From Elainella sp. Prado103 (GTDB taxonomy: Bacteria > Cyanobacteriota > Cyanobacteriia > Elainellales > Elainellaceae), in assembly GCA_025454395.1 (NCBI GenBank), contig JALOOM010000033.1, positions 1 to 43,580 of the forward strand: 43,580 nucleotides of DNA, written 5' to 3'. The notes beneath the pieces were generated by a model. The model worked only from the letters and a program-made list of their open reading frames with translations, was not told where the DNA came from and did not search any database. A program made the translations under genes and the position numbers. Below, piece after piece: positions 9,233 through 17,385 of this stretch (positions are counted from its first letter, which is position 1; each line of letters begins with the position of its first letter).

Positions 9233-9380
9233 ATGGGTCATTCAGCTTGTCATTCTCGCCTTAATTTACCCCCTAGTTCTAGATTGCAGTCGGTTATGCC
9301 GCTCACTGAATTTTGCCTGAACTGTCACTGAATTTTATCTGAGCCCCGATCGCCAAAGTTTCTGATTGCCACTTCCCCCT

Positions 9381-10586
9381 ATGGTTTTCCCTTCTCGTCT
9401 TACTGTTGCCCGAGTCAGTTGCGGGGCTGCTTCTCTCCTCTATGCCCTCGCTGCTGGGTTGCCGAGTGCGCTGCTGATTAGCTTACTGATGGAACCGGCC
9501 CTAGCTCAGGGTTCACCGGCTTTGATCACTCCTCCTGTTTCGCCGCAGGATCTCCTCGAAGATGCCCGCCAACGGTTGCAATTGCCTGATGCCTTTGATG
9601 GAATTGATCTCGACCCAACTCCAGAATTTGATGTCTATCGGCTTGGCCCCGGAGACACCTTATTTGTTAATGTGCTGCGGTTCCCCGATCTCACCTTTCA
9701 AAATACGATTGATCTAGAGGGCAATCTGATTGTGCCGTTGGTGGGATCCCTGTCACTGGAAGGTCTCACTGTGCCAGAAGCCCGCCAGCAGATTCGCCAA
9801 GCCCTGGATCGCTATGTGGTTGATCCGCAAGTGGATGTAATTTTGGTGGCTCAACGGCCCGTACAAGTAACCGTGCTCGGAGAAGTGGTACGACCCGGTC
9901 TTTATCCCCTCAATGCGCCTCAATTATCCGTGGCTCTAATTTCGGCAGGCGGAGCAACCACATTTGCTGATCTGCGCATGATACGGGTTCGACGACAGTT
10001 ACAGAATGGCAAGCTGATCGAGCGGGATGTGGATTTGTTTACACCGCTGCAAACGGCTGAAACCTTACCAGACCTCCAGCTTGCGGATGGTGACACAATT
10101 GTGATTCCGACTTTGACGGCGAATGAGGGATACGATCGCAACTTGATTGCTCGATCGACCTTAGCTCAACCGCAAATCAATGTTCGTGTTCTCAACTACG
10201 GCACTGCGGCTCGAGGCGGGAGTTTGGGAGCCGTGCAGTTACCCAATGGCAGCACGTTTGCTGATGCGTTGACCTCCATTTCTCCAGATCTGTCCAATGC
10301 GGATATTCGCAACATTGCCTTGATCCGGTTTGATGTGCAACAGGGCAAAGCCATCACCCAAGAACTGGATGGCAAAAAGGCGATCTTGGGCGATCAGTCT
10401 CAGAACCCTTTGTTAGAGCATAATGATGTGATTATCGTAGGAAGAACCCTGGTTGCACGTATTACCTATGCCCTCAATACATTTACGCAACCTTTCCGGG
10501 ATATATTAGGATTTGTCTTATTTTTCCAATCCCTTGCCAATAGTGCATCGAATCTGTTTAGCCCTGCGGGAAGTAGTGGAGACTAA
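9381..10586 (+). CDS. Wza-like polysaccharide export protein (Poly_export + SLBB)
   Basis: Likely outer-membrane or periplasmic component of an exopolysaccharide export channel. A signal peptide covers residues ~1-43 (hydrophobic LLYALAAGLPSALLISLL, cleavage near ALAQG). The Poly_export domain runs from about residue 85 to 160 (YRLGPGDTLFVNVLRFP, GNLIVPLVGSLSLEGLT), followed by an SLBB domain (PVQVTVLGEVVRPGLYPL, AGGATTFADLR) and a second C-terminal repeat-like region with a hydrophobic end. The ATG at 9381 is chosen; an in-frame TTG at 9366 would add only five residues. It lies 9 bp upstream of the Wzz/Wzc-like gene, its expected inner-membrane partner. Confidence 0.9.
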   Translation: MVFPSRLTVARVSCGAASLLYALAAGLPSALLISLLMEPALAQGSPALITPPVSPQDLLEDARQRLQLPDAFDGIDLDPTPEFDVYRLGPGDTLFVNVLRFPDLTFQNTIDLEGNLIVPLVGSLSLEGLTVPEARQQIRQALDRYVVDPQVDVILVAQRPVQVTVLGEVVRPGLYPLNAPQLSVALISAGGATTFADLRMIRVRRQLQNGKLIERDVDLFTPLQTAETLPDLQLADGDTIVIPTLTANEGYDRNLIARSTLAQPQINVRVLNYGTAARGGSLGAVQLPNGSTFADALTSISPDLSNADIRNIALIRFDVQQGKAITQELDGKKAILGDQSQNPLLEHNDVIIVGRTLVARITYALNTFTQPFRDILGFVLFFQSLANSASNLFSPAGSSGD

Positions 10587-10595
10587 ATTACAGCC

Positions 10596-12791
10596 ATGGT
10601 TGCACCTTTTATTAAACGATATTTAATTGCGCTCGATCGGCATAAGTGGGCTGGGCTGGCCGGGTTTGTCCTAGTGAGCGGCATTTCAGGTGTGGTTGCG
10701 GCTTTACAATCTCCACCTCCCGATCAGTATCAGTCTCGTGGTGTACTCACCTATAGCGCCCCACCTGATACTTTTTCGGCAACCAGTGCGGCACTTCAAC
10801 AACAGGGGCAAGCCGTCACCAAAGAAATTTTGCTGTCTAATAATGTGTTGCAGTTAGCTACCGATAAACTGGCTGTGCAGGCGATCAGCGTCGATCCTGA
10901 AACCATTTTAGAAAGAACTAAACTCACCATTGATGGACCAATGGCGGCCGCCAGTAGTCCTGCCCCTAAAGATAAACCTCCTTCACCGGTTCTGCGAGTG
11001 TTGGTGGGTTATCTAGATAATCAAAAAGATCAGGCAAACGTGATCACGAATGCGCTGATGGATGCCATGGTGGAGCAAAGTCGGCAATTTAATACGGAGC
11101 AGTTAACCCGAATTATCGACAACCTGAATCAAATTCTGCCGAAGGTCGATCGGGAACTCCGGGAAGCAGAGCAACGACTTCAGCAGTTTGTCCAGCGAGA
11201 GGGCACCACGATTCAGACGGCCCAAAGTGGTAGTCTGCTGCAAGCATTAACCAGTAATCAGGCTCAGCAACGCCAACTGAAACTGGAAATTGCCGGAGTT
11301 GATGCCCAGTTACAGAGTTTGCAAGATCGCTTGGGGCTCACACCGGATGAAGCCTATGCCTTTTCTGCCTTAAGTGCTGATCCGATCATTGCTGATTTGC
11401 GAGCTAAAATTTATCAGGCTGAACAGCAACAACAGATCCTGGCAAAAACCCTCAGACCAGATCATCCAACGATGGTCGATCTGCAAAATCAACTCGAATC
11501 TTTTGAGCGCTTGCTTCAGGCTCGCGTGACTGAAGTGATCGGAGGAGGCAGAGCAGCCCCTTTGCGTGCCACTGAGTCGATCCGGCAAGCGAGTAGCCTC
11601 GATCCAGCTCGGCAAGCCTTGGCTTCTACGCTGGTTAATCTCAAAACCCAGCGAGATGCTCTGCAAAATCAACTGGTCAATTTAACTCGGGCTGAGCAAG
11701 AGCTGCGCCAGGAATATGTGGGTATTCCGAACAAACAACTGGAGCAGCAGCGGTTACAGCAACAAGTTGCCCTCAAACAAACGTTTTATGACCAAGTGCA
11801 GGCCAGACTAGCAGATGCGAGACTGGCTCAGGAAGAAGCCGTGGGTAGCTTAATTGTGGTGCAGCCAGCCCAAGCAGAACTCTTGCCTCAAACCAGTATT
11901 GATAGCCTGGTGATTGTGATTGTTGGTAGCGGTGTGGGGCTTTTGGTCGGTGCTGGGTTAGTGATGCTGCTGGGATCGCTCGACTCTACTTTCTACACGC
12001 TGGAAGACATCCAGTCGGCCTTGCGGCAAGAAGAGGTGCCCGTCCTGGGAGTGCTGCCCTTACTGCCTGGAGATGACGATCGCCTCCCTGTGATAGATGA
12101 ACCCGCTTCGGCCTACCTGGAACCCTACGAGCGGTTGCGGAGCACCCTGCGTCGATTGGTCGATGGTAAAGCCAAGGTGGTGCTGCTCACAAGTGCCATG
12201 GGGCAGGAAGGCAAGAGTGTGACGGCTTACAATTTGGCGATCGCCTCAGCCCGGGCAGGCAAACGTACCCTATTACTGGAGGCGGATTTGCGCTCTTCTT
12301 CCAATGTGGATAGCTTCAAAATTGCTATCGATCCGGTGAGCATTATCGATCCCCTTCGCTATTACGGCAACCTGAATGATTGTGTACGGCTTGTACCGGA
12401 CATTGCCAACTTATACATCGTGCCGAGTGCCGGGCCCCAACGCCATGCCGCAGCAATCTTAGAATCCAGTGAAATGCGACGGTTACTGGAAGATGCTCGC
12501 GGCCGCTTTGATCTGGTGATTCTGGATACTCCAGCGCTCAATCGCTGCAATGATGCCTTGCTACTAGAACGGCTTTCGGATGGGTTAGCCATGGTGACGC
12601 GACCGGGTATCACCGAAGAAGGATTACTGACTGAAACGATCCGTGAGTTTGTTGAATCTCAGCAAATTCGTTTCCTCGGCACCATCATTAACGGGGCGGA
12701 TATTCCAATTCAGGAGATCGAGCATGGGATCGATGAGGATGAATTGGATTTTTCAGACCATGATGTTGAAGAAATTGAATTAGTTTCCTAA
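10596..12791 (+). CDS. Wzz/Wzc-like exopolysaccharide co-polymerase with C-terminal BY-kinase-like ATPase domain
   Basis: Inner-membrane protein controlling polysaccharide chain length and export. An N-terminal membrane segment (about residues 17-36) is followed by a long periplasmic coiled-coil region, a second membrane segment near residues 430-455 (LVIVIVGSGVGLLVGAGLVM) and a cytoplasmic ATPase domain. Walker A is GQEGKS (residues 536-541), the Walker A' position reads LLLEADLR (Glu562, Asp564, Arg566), and Walker B is VILDTPA with Asp644. In BY-kinases the first acidic residue of Walker A' is usually Asp. The tail (DELDFSDHDVEEIELVS) is acidic and has no tyrosine cluster, so autophosphorylation of the classical type is doubtful. 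It forms an operon with the Wza-like gene 9 bp upstream. Confidence 0.88.
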   Translation: MVAPFIKRYLIALDRHKWAGLAGFVLVSGISGVVAALQSPPPDQYQSRGVLTYSAPPDTFSATSAALQQQGQAVTKEILLSNNVLQLATDKLAVQAISVDPETILERTKLTIDGPMAAASSPAPKDKPPSPVLRVLVGYLDNQKDQANVITNALMDAMVEQSRQFNTEQLTRIIDNLNQILPKVDRELREAEQRLQQFVQREGTTIQTAQSGSLLQALTSNQAQQRQLKLEIAGVDAQLQSLQDRLGLTPDEAYAFSALSADPIIADLRAKIYQAEQQQQILAKTLRPDHPTMVDLQNQLESFERLLQARVTEVIGGGRAAPLRATESIRQASSLDPARQALASTLVNLKTQRDALQNQLVNLTRAEQELRQEYVGIPNKQLEQQRLQQQVALKQTFYDQVQARLADARLAQEEAVGSLIVVQPAQAELLPQTSIDSLVIVIVGSGVGLLVGAGLVMLLGSLDSTFYTLEDIQSALRQEEVPVLGVLPLLPGDDDRLPVIDEPASAYLEPYERLRSTLRRLVDGKAKVVLLTSAMGQEGKSVTAYNLAIASARAGKRTLLLEADLRSSSNVDSFKIAIDPVSIIDPLRYYGNLNDCVRLVPDIANLYIVPSAGPQRHAAAILESSEMRRLLEDARGRFDLVILDTPALNRCNDALLLERLSDGLAMVTRPGITEEGLLTETIREFVESQQIRFLGTIINGADIPIQEIEHGIDEDELDFSDHDVEEIELVS

Positions 12792-12800
12792 CATAATGCC

Positions 12801-12855
12801 TTAACTCGCCGTTGACCAGCCGTTAACTCGCCATTGACTGAGCCGTTAACCGAGG
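12801..12855. repeat. Degenerate 22-23-bp tandem repeat
   Basis: Copies of a unit built on TTAACTCGCCRTTGAC begin at 12801, 12823 and 12846 and diverge progressively, directly after the Wzc-like gene. Confidence 0.55.
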
Positions 12856-13238
12856 CGTTGAGCTGCATTCCTTTGTCTTTTTTGGCACTCATCTTGGCAG
12901 TGGGAAGAGGCTAGATGATGTCGCTAAAGACCTGTTTTAGACCCAACTTGGATAAATTATTCTTAATTAATCCAGCACTTTTTCCGCCTTTTCAGGCTGA
13001 CAACGTGGAGGACAGATGAATAACTGTAGCTTTTTGAGGATTTGTTAATTGAATCATTGCTAATTCATTACCTGAAAAGATTAAGAATTCCTTTAATCCA
13101 ACTTGAATTCAATGTTATTTTTTAGTACGCTAAAGAGCACTTTCAAAGGTGCATTGCTAAGGTGTATTAGCAAATATTCTGCGTTTTTTCCCTGTACTTA
13201 GAGCAGGCTAATAGCAAAGCGGTATCTTTTGAGATGAA

Positions 13239-13254
13239 TTGTGAGCGGTCACAA
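13239..13254. promoter_or_regulatory. Perfect inverted repeat, candidate operator of aqpZ
   Basis: TTGTGA-GCGG-TCACAA is a perfect dyad with 6-bp arms and a 4-bp spacer, about 115 bp upstream of the aqpZ start and 14 bp upstream of a TATACT box. The half-sites resemble CRP-type TGTGA/TCACA, but the spacing is 4 bp rather than the usual 6, so the binding factor is unknown. Confidence 0.4.
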
Positions 13255-13369
13255 ATTCGATCCGGAAGTATACTCAATTGCACGGAATGATTCGGGCGGT
13301 AGTTGAAAGAGTCTCTCAGTTTTTCGAGCTACCATTTGATCATTTTTATCATGTTCAAGGAGTGTATAA

Positions 13370-14125
13370 ATGCCGCTAACAAAGCGCTGTATCGCTGAAT
13401 TTATTGGAACATTTTGGTTGGTGTTAGGGGGATGTGGTAGTGCAGTTTTGGCTGCTGCCTTCCCCTATGATGCTAGCTTTCCGCAAAGCTCTAATTTCTT
13501 CGGGCTTGGCTTTTTAGGAGTTGCTCTCGCCTTTGGATTAACCGTATTGACAATGGCCTATGCAGTGGGTCATATCTCCGGTGGACACTTCAATCCGGCT
13601 GTATCTTTTGGGCTATGGGCTGCTAAGCGTTTTCCCTCTTCTTCTTTGTTGCCTTACATTGTTGCCCAGGTGTTGGGGGCGATCGTGGCAGGTGGGCTCA
13701 TCTACCTGATTGCCTCTGGGCGGCCAGGTTTCGAGCTAACCGGTTCCAATCCTCTAGCAACAAATGGCTTCGGTGAGCATTCGCCAGGTGGCTATACTCT
13801 GTTGGCTTGCCTGATTACTGAAGTTGTGATGACTTTCATGTTCTTGTTGGTGATTCTGGGCTCAACAGATTCACGAGCTCCAGCAGGTTTTGCCCCGATC
13901 GCGATCGGGCTTTGTCTGACCTTGATCCACCTGATCAGCATTCCAGTTACCAACACCTCGGTGAATCCGGCCCGCAGCACTGGGGTTGCCCTGTTTGCCG
14001 GTTCAGTCTTCATCCAACAACTCTGGCTATTCTGGTTGGCACCCATTGTCGGGGCGATTTTAGCCGGGTGGGTCTACTCCTCCGTATTTGAATCAACCAC
14101 CTATGAGGAGCGGGTTTTAGAGTAA
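13370..14125 (+). CDS. aqpZ: Aquaporin Z (water channel)
   Basis: Six-helix MIP-family channel in the plasma membrane. Both NPA boxes are present: [11 protein letters not shown] (Asn75) and [10 protein letters not shown] (Asn199). The constriction residues correspond to those of orthodox water-selective AqpZ: Phe55, His187, Thr196 and Arg202. The spacings (Phe-Asn 20, His-Thr 9, His-Arg 15) equal those of E. coli AqpZ, so water rather than glycerol is expected. The length (251 aa) is slightly longer than E. coli AqpZ because of an extended loop around residues 120-140. It has a strong Shine-Dalgarno (AAGGAG), its own terminator downstream, and appears monocistronic. Confidence 0.95.
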   Translation: MPLTKRCIAEFIGTFWLVLGGCGSAVLAAAFPYDASFPQSSNFFGLGFLGVALAFGLTVLTMAYAVGHISGGHFNPAVSFGLWAAKRFPSSSLLPYIVAQVLGAIVAGGLIYLIASGRPGFELTGSNPLATNGFGEHSPGGYTLLACLITEVVMTFMFLLVILGSTDSRAPAGFAPIAIGLCLTLIHLISIPVTNTSVNPARSTGVALFAGSVFIQQLWLFWLAPIVGAILAGWVYSSVFESTTYEERVLE

Positions 14126-14179
14126 TCCCTCTGCACGCTTGCAGGTCGATTGCGGGTGCGATTCTGAATATTAACTGGT

Positions 14180-14200
14180 GGGGGCTAAGCCCCCTTTTTT
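14180..14200 (+). terminator. Rho-independent terminator of aqpZ
   Basis: The hairpin GGGGGC-TAA-GCCCCC (14180-14194) is followed directly by six T. It lies 55 bp after the aqpZ stop and before the convergent DUF3067 gene. Confidence 0.85.
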
Positions 14201-14240
14201 GGTGATCCTGAAGGGGGTATGCCAGATGAAACGGCTGCGT

Positions 14241-14636
14241 TCAAGGCTCCAGAATCCACTCGGAAGCCCGTTCACCCAAATCGATCGGAATACTCACGGC
14301 TTTGCCCAACCGGGGACGTTCACGGGTTTGCTCAATAAACGCTTGCACTTGAGCCCCACCGCCCAATCCATTCACATAGTTGGCGATCGTATTCAGATGC
14401 TCCAGATATTCTGCTTCACTCATGGGAAATGAAGCCTGTTCCAAATACTTCCACATCACCTGGAGATAGACTTTATCTTGAACACGGCGAATTTGCAGAT
14501 CAAACGATCGCCCCCATTTAGTTAGCAATAGCTGGTGTAGTTCATCGCCTGTCATGATTTTTGCTCGCTTTCCCACCCGTTGAGCAACCTGCCCTCTAAA
14601 CGTTATCTCACTGGCTTCCGTTTGAGAAGATCGCAT
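14241..14636 (-). CDS. DUF3067-family protein of cyanobacteria and plastids
   Basis: Small conserved protein of unknown function. Recognisable family sequence runs from MTGDELHQLLLTKWGRSFD through VMWKYLEQASFPMSEAEYL and QTRERPRLGKAVSIPIDLG to the C-terminus ASEWILEP. The ATG at 14555 (MTGDELHQ) matches family N-termini and would give about 104 residues; the longer start at 14636 adds 27 residues of unremarkable sequence. No signal peptide or membrane segment. The family is largely limited to oxygenic phototrophs, which suggests a housekeeping role there, but no activity is known to me. Confidence 0.85.
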   Translation of the reverse strand: MRSSQTEASEITFRGQVAQRVGKRAKIMTGDELHQLLLTKWGRSFDLQIRRVQDKVYLQVMWKYLEQASFPMSEAEYLEHLNTIANYVNGLGGGAQVQAFIEQTRERPRLGKAVSIPIDLGERASEWILEP

Positions 14637-14797
14637 TCAAGATCAGCCCCATTCAAGCCCCATGCAAATCACGATTTGCGACGGGAAGCAGTCTGAAGAG
14701 AAACTTTGCAATTTGTGGAAAAACATCAGATTCTTTCATCGGAATCCATTCCCTCCGGTAGGATAAGAAAACATGGGTTCACCGAGTATGTGCGGGC

Positions 14798-14825
14798 ATG
14801 GAAATTCGGCAATGGAAATTCGGCA
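14798..14825. repeat. 14-bp tandem duplication of a start-codon region
   Basis: ATGGAAATTCGGCA occurs twice in a row (14798-14811, 14812-14825). The second ATG begins the downstream gene. The first opens an out-of-frame 11-codon mini-ORF that stops at 14831-14833, overlapping the real start. Confidence 0.9.
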
Positions 14826-15174
14826 ACAGCTAAATCGGCAGCGAGTCAAACATATTGTCAGCAGTTATCAACTGGATGGAAATGAACCATCCCAATTTGC
14901 CTTGTATTTGGAAGAATTGCTGCAAATCTATCCCCATCCATTGGTGGAATTGGCCCTGGTGGAGACGCTGATCGATCGCTGGCTTTCCGTCCCCCTGATC
15001 CGTGGCATCGAGTTTTTGGCCCAAACCCATGACAAATTAAAACTATGGGAAGATCAGCCAATCGTCAGCACTATTACGCCGGATCAGTTCCAACATATTG
15101 CCGGACTGGATCCTACCCCGATTTTTGGCTCCACTGAAGTGCCACCGACTTGCCCGATCGTCCGCCCCCTGTAA
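14812..15174 (+). CDS. Small hypothetical protein, 120 aa
   Basis: I do not recognise the family, but the sequence looks like a real conserved cyanobacterial protein: a basic amphipathic start (MEIRQQLNRQRVKHIVSSY), a helical middle with LYLEELLQIYPHPLVELALV and LIDRWLSVPLIRGIEFLAQ, and a Pro-rich C-terminus (PPTCPIVRPL). No signal peptide or membrane segment is evident. The ATG at 14812 is preferred; an in-frame ATG at 14773 would add 13 residues with low-complexity sequence. It is divergent from the DUF3067 gene and 127 bp upstream of the AspH-type gene on the same strand, so co-transcription with the two oxygenases is possible. Confidence 0.7.
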   Translation: MEIRQQLNRQRVKHIVSSYQLDGNEPSQFALYLEELLQIYPHPLVELALVETLIDRWLSVPLIRGIEFLAQTHDKLKLWEDQPIVSTITPDQFQHIAGLDPTPIFGSTEVPPTCPIVRPL

Positions 15175-15301
15175 GGAATCTACGTTTCTCAATCTCAGCA
15201 CTTTTAGCCACAGCCCATTCTCCAATCGGTGAATTAGTTTACAAACAATCTAGTTTGCGAAACACTGGTTACGGATATGGGTGAGGAGCAACAGAAGCAG
15301 T

Positions 15302-16066
15302 ATGAATAACATCTTGAAAGGCGCGATCGAACGAATTGAGCGATTTTCGCCGAATCAAGGAACCTTGGGGCAGATCGTGCGTTACTTAGAGAGTTTGGTG
15401 CCCAAATATTCAAAGGTCGGAGATGCGGTTTTCTTTCATAACGATCAATTTCCCTGGTCGTATGAGTTGGAGTCCCATTGGTCAGTGATTCGCCAAGAGC
15501 TTGATCAAGTGCTACCCTACGCTGAGGCATTACCCAACTTTCAAGATATTTCGCCTCGCCAAGGCAATATCGCCGAGGACGATCGCTGGAAGACTTTCTT
15601 TTTCTGTGCCTTTGGTTATCGATCAGAGAAAAATTGTGAACGCTGTCCCCAAACGGCCCGGCTACTCGAACAGATCCCAGGTTTGAAGGTGGCTTTTTTT
15701 TCGATCCTGGCACCTGGCAAGCATATTCCGCGTCATGCCGGAAAGCACAAGGGAATTATTCGTTACCATCTCGCTCTGAAGGTGCCCGAACCCCGCGAGC
15801 AATGCCGTATTCAGGTGGCGGATCAGGTTGTCTACTGGGAAGAAGGTAAAAGTCTCATTTTTGATGACACCTTTCCCCATGAAGTCTGGAATGATACCGA
15901 CGATTATCGAGTTGTATTGTTTTTGGATATTGAACGTCCCCTGCGATTTCCACTGTCTGTAGTGAATTGGTCGATTAACCAACTGGTGGGCTTGTCGCCG
16001 ATTATTCAGGTGGCGAAAGGCAATCACGAAAGTTGGGAAAAACAGTTTGAGGCAATGCTGCGCTAA
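15302..16066 (+). CDS. Aspartyl/asparaginyl beta-hydroxylase-type Fe(II)/2-oxoglutarate oxygenase
   Basis: Soluble oxygenase of the AspH family (254 aa), which hydroxylates side chains with O2 and 2-oxoglutarate. The key residues are at family spacing: His145 in PRHAGKHKG, Arg154 nine residues later (IIRYHLAL), then His193 in FDDTFPHEVWND and Arg203 ten residues after it. In mammalian AspH the matching residues are the two iron-binding histidines and two co-substrate arginines. A Cys pair (NCERCPQT) precedes the core, as in other bacterial members. The ATG at 15302 has GAGGAG 13 nt upstream; a GTG at 15281 would add seven residues. The substrate is unknown. The next gene is another, unrelated 2-oxoglutarate oxygenase. 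Confidence 0.88.
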   Translation: MNNILKGAIERIERFSPNQGTLGQIVRYLESLVPKYSKVGDAVFFHNDQFPWSYELESHWSVIRQELDQVLPYAEALPNFQDISPRQGNIAEDDRWKTFFFCAFGYRSEKNCERCPQTARLLEQIPGLKVAFFSILAPGKHIPRHAGKHKGIIRYHLALKVPEPREQCRIQVADQVVYWEEGKSLIFDDTFPHEVWNDTDDYRVVLFLDIERPLRFPLSVVNWSINQLVGLSPIIQVAKGNHESWEKQFEAMLR

Positions 16067-16124
16067 GGTGTGAACACTGGTGAGGTGTGGAAAGAGGTGT
16101 GGAGAATAGTGAGGATTCAAAACA

Positions 16125-17222
16125 ATGCCCCATCTGTCAAGTAGTCCGAATTTACCGGATTCGTCGGCGTTGTCAGATTTGTCAGATTTATCAGATGTGA
16201 ATCAGGTGCTGAATGCCAATCTGCCGAGTGCAGTTCGCCCGATCGATCGGGTCGCACTATCCGATCTGGATGCGACTCAGTTTGCCCAACGCTATCAACG
16301 GCGAGGGGTGCCAGTCATCCTGACCGGATTGCTCCAACCCGAGTGGGATTGGCATCTAGACTATCTACGGGAAATGTTGGGCGATCGAGCTTTTCTGCTG
16401 CGTTACTACGGTCGGGATCGCTACCAGCAAGACAAGCGGAACTGGACGAGCATTGGCAGTGGGGTACAAACTCAAAGTAAGTCCTTCAACGACTATGCTG
16501 ATCTGATCCAATCTGGAGTTGCACAGGCGGAAGATATTTATTTAGCAAAATGTTCGCTGCAAAGCACTCCTCTGGCGGATACCGCAGCAATCACCACCCT
16601 TAAAACTGCGCTGGGTCAATTGGGGTTGCAAAAACCAGCCAGCAGCCTGAATCTTTGGGTTGGCCCGATCGGTCATCTCGAATGTTTGCATTACGATCCG
16701 ATGGATGGCACCCTCGTCCAACTCCATGGCTACAAACGAGTGGTGATGTTTCCCCCCAGCCAGACCTTCAATCTCTATCCTTACCCGTTCTATGCCCATC
16801 TGCGCTATGGGTTGAGGTTACGCTCCTGGTTTAGCCGAGTCTATCCCGATCGCCCAGATTTTGAGGCTTTTCCTAGACTGCGGCAGGCAATGCAACACAA
16901 ATATGAGCTGATGCTTCAGCCCGGCGAAGTATTGTATATTCCGGCAGGCTGGTGGCATGAAATTAGTGCCGTCGCCGATCCTAATGCAGGTGATGCTGGG
17001 GTGGCTAAGTTCGAGGATGCTACTTCGAATCAAGACATGGTTTGCTCGGTCAACCGATTTTGGCGAGTTTATCCGACGCGACGGGCCTGGTTTTTCTGGG
17101 GACGATGGCGGGCCTATTTGGGCAGTGCTTGCGCCGTCCCCAATGTCTTGTTTCAATTAATGGTTGCTTTATTGAGCCCCGATCGCCAACAAAAAATTAA
17201 AGCCATTCTGCAAATGTTGTAG
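16125..17222 (+). CDS. Cupin-like/JmjC-type Fe(II)/2-oxoglutarate oxygenase
   Basis: Protein of 365 aa related to the cupin_8/JmjC hydroxylases (FIH, JMJD5 and similar). The N-terminal block RYQRRGVPVILTGLL is typical of the family. Metal ligands are visible as His189-x-Asp191 in CLHYDPMDGTLVQLHGYK and His278 in LYIPAGWWHEI, with a Lys in HGYKRVVMFPP suited to 2-oxoglutarate binding. After the core there is a ~50-residue C-terminal extension with a hydrophobic end (VLFQLMVALLSP). The first ~30 residues include a Ser-Asp-Leu repeat from a 9-bp array and may be disordered. It lies 58 bp after the AspH-type gene, so the two are likely co-expressed. The substrate is unknown: protein, tRNA-modification and small-molecule roles all occur in the superfamily. 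Confidence 0.82.
   Translation: MPHLSSSPNLPDSSALSDLSDLSDVNQVLNANLPSAVRPIDRVALSDLDATQFAQRYQRRGVPVILTGLLQPEWDWHLDYLREMLGDRAFLLRYYGRDRYQQDKRNWTSIGSGVQTQSKSFNDYADLIQSGVAQAEDIYLAKCSLQSTPLADTAAITTLKTALGQLGLQKPASSLNLWVGPIGHLECLHYDPMDGTLVQLHGYKRVVMFPPSQTFNLYPYPFYAHLRYGLRLRSWFSRVYPDRPDFEAFPRLRQAMQHKYELMLQPGEVLYIPAGWWHEISAVADPNAGDAGVAKFEDATSNQDMVCSVNRFWRVYPTRRAWFFWGRWRAYLGSACAVPNVLFQLMVALLSPDRQQKIKAILQML
16168..16194. repeat. 9-bp tandem repeat in coding sequence, 3 copies
   Basis: TTGTCAGAT / TTGTCAGAT / TTATCAGAT near the 5' end of the JmjC-type gene encode three Leu-Ser-Asp triplets. The frame is kept. Confidence 0.8.
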
Positions 17223-17254
17223 TTTTAACTGCTCTCGAAGCCCAGTGGTTTATT

Positions 17255-17290
17255 TGAGTTGAGCCCTGAGTTGAGCCCTGAGTTGAGCCT
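17255..17290. repeat. 12-bp tandem array, 3 copies
   Basis: The unit TGAGTTGAGCCC begins at 17255, 17267 and 17279; the last copy ends with T instead of C. Confidence 0.9.
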
Positions 17291-17332
17291 TGAGATGATC
17301 ACAGCCTGGATCGACCCTAATGTGATCGAACC

Positions 17333-17373
17333 TCAAGACACCTATCAAGATACCCATCAAGACACCCATCAAG
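17333..17373. repeat. 12-bp tandem array, 3.4 copies
   Basis: The unit TCAAGACACCCA begins at 17333, 17345 and 17357 with single substitutions, followed by a partial copy TCAAG. Confidence 0.88.
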
Positions 17374-17385
17374 TGGAATGCTCAA

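Larger units (their letters stand above)
12792..13369. other. Long AT-rich spacer upstream of aquaporin Z
   Basis: This 578-bp region has no convincing gene. It begins with a degenerate 22-23-bp repeat (12801-12855), then becomes much more AT-rich than the flanking genes. It contains a perfect inverted repeat at 13239-13254, a TATACT box at 13269-13274 and a strong ribosome site AAGGAG at 13357-13362, seven bases before the aqpZ ATG. A long 5' leader or an unrecognised small RNA is possible. Confidence 0.5.

Noticed and set aside
13239-13254. Calling the TTGTGA/TCACAA dyad a CRP (SyCRP1) site
   Set aside because: The spacer is 4 bp instead of 6, so it is reported only as a candidate operator.
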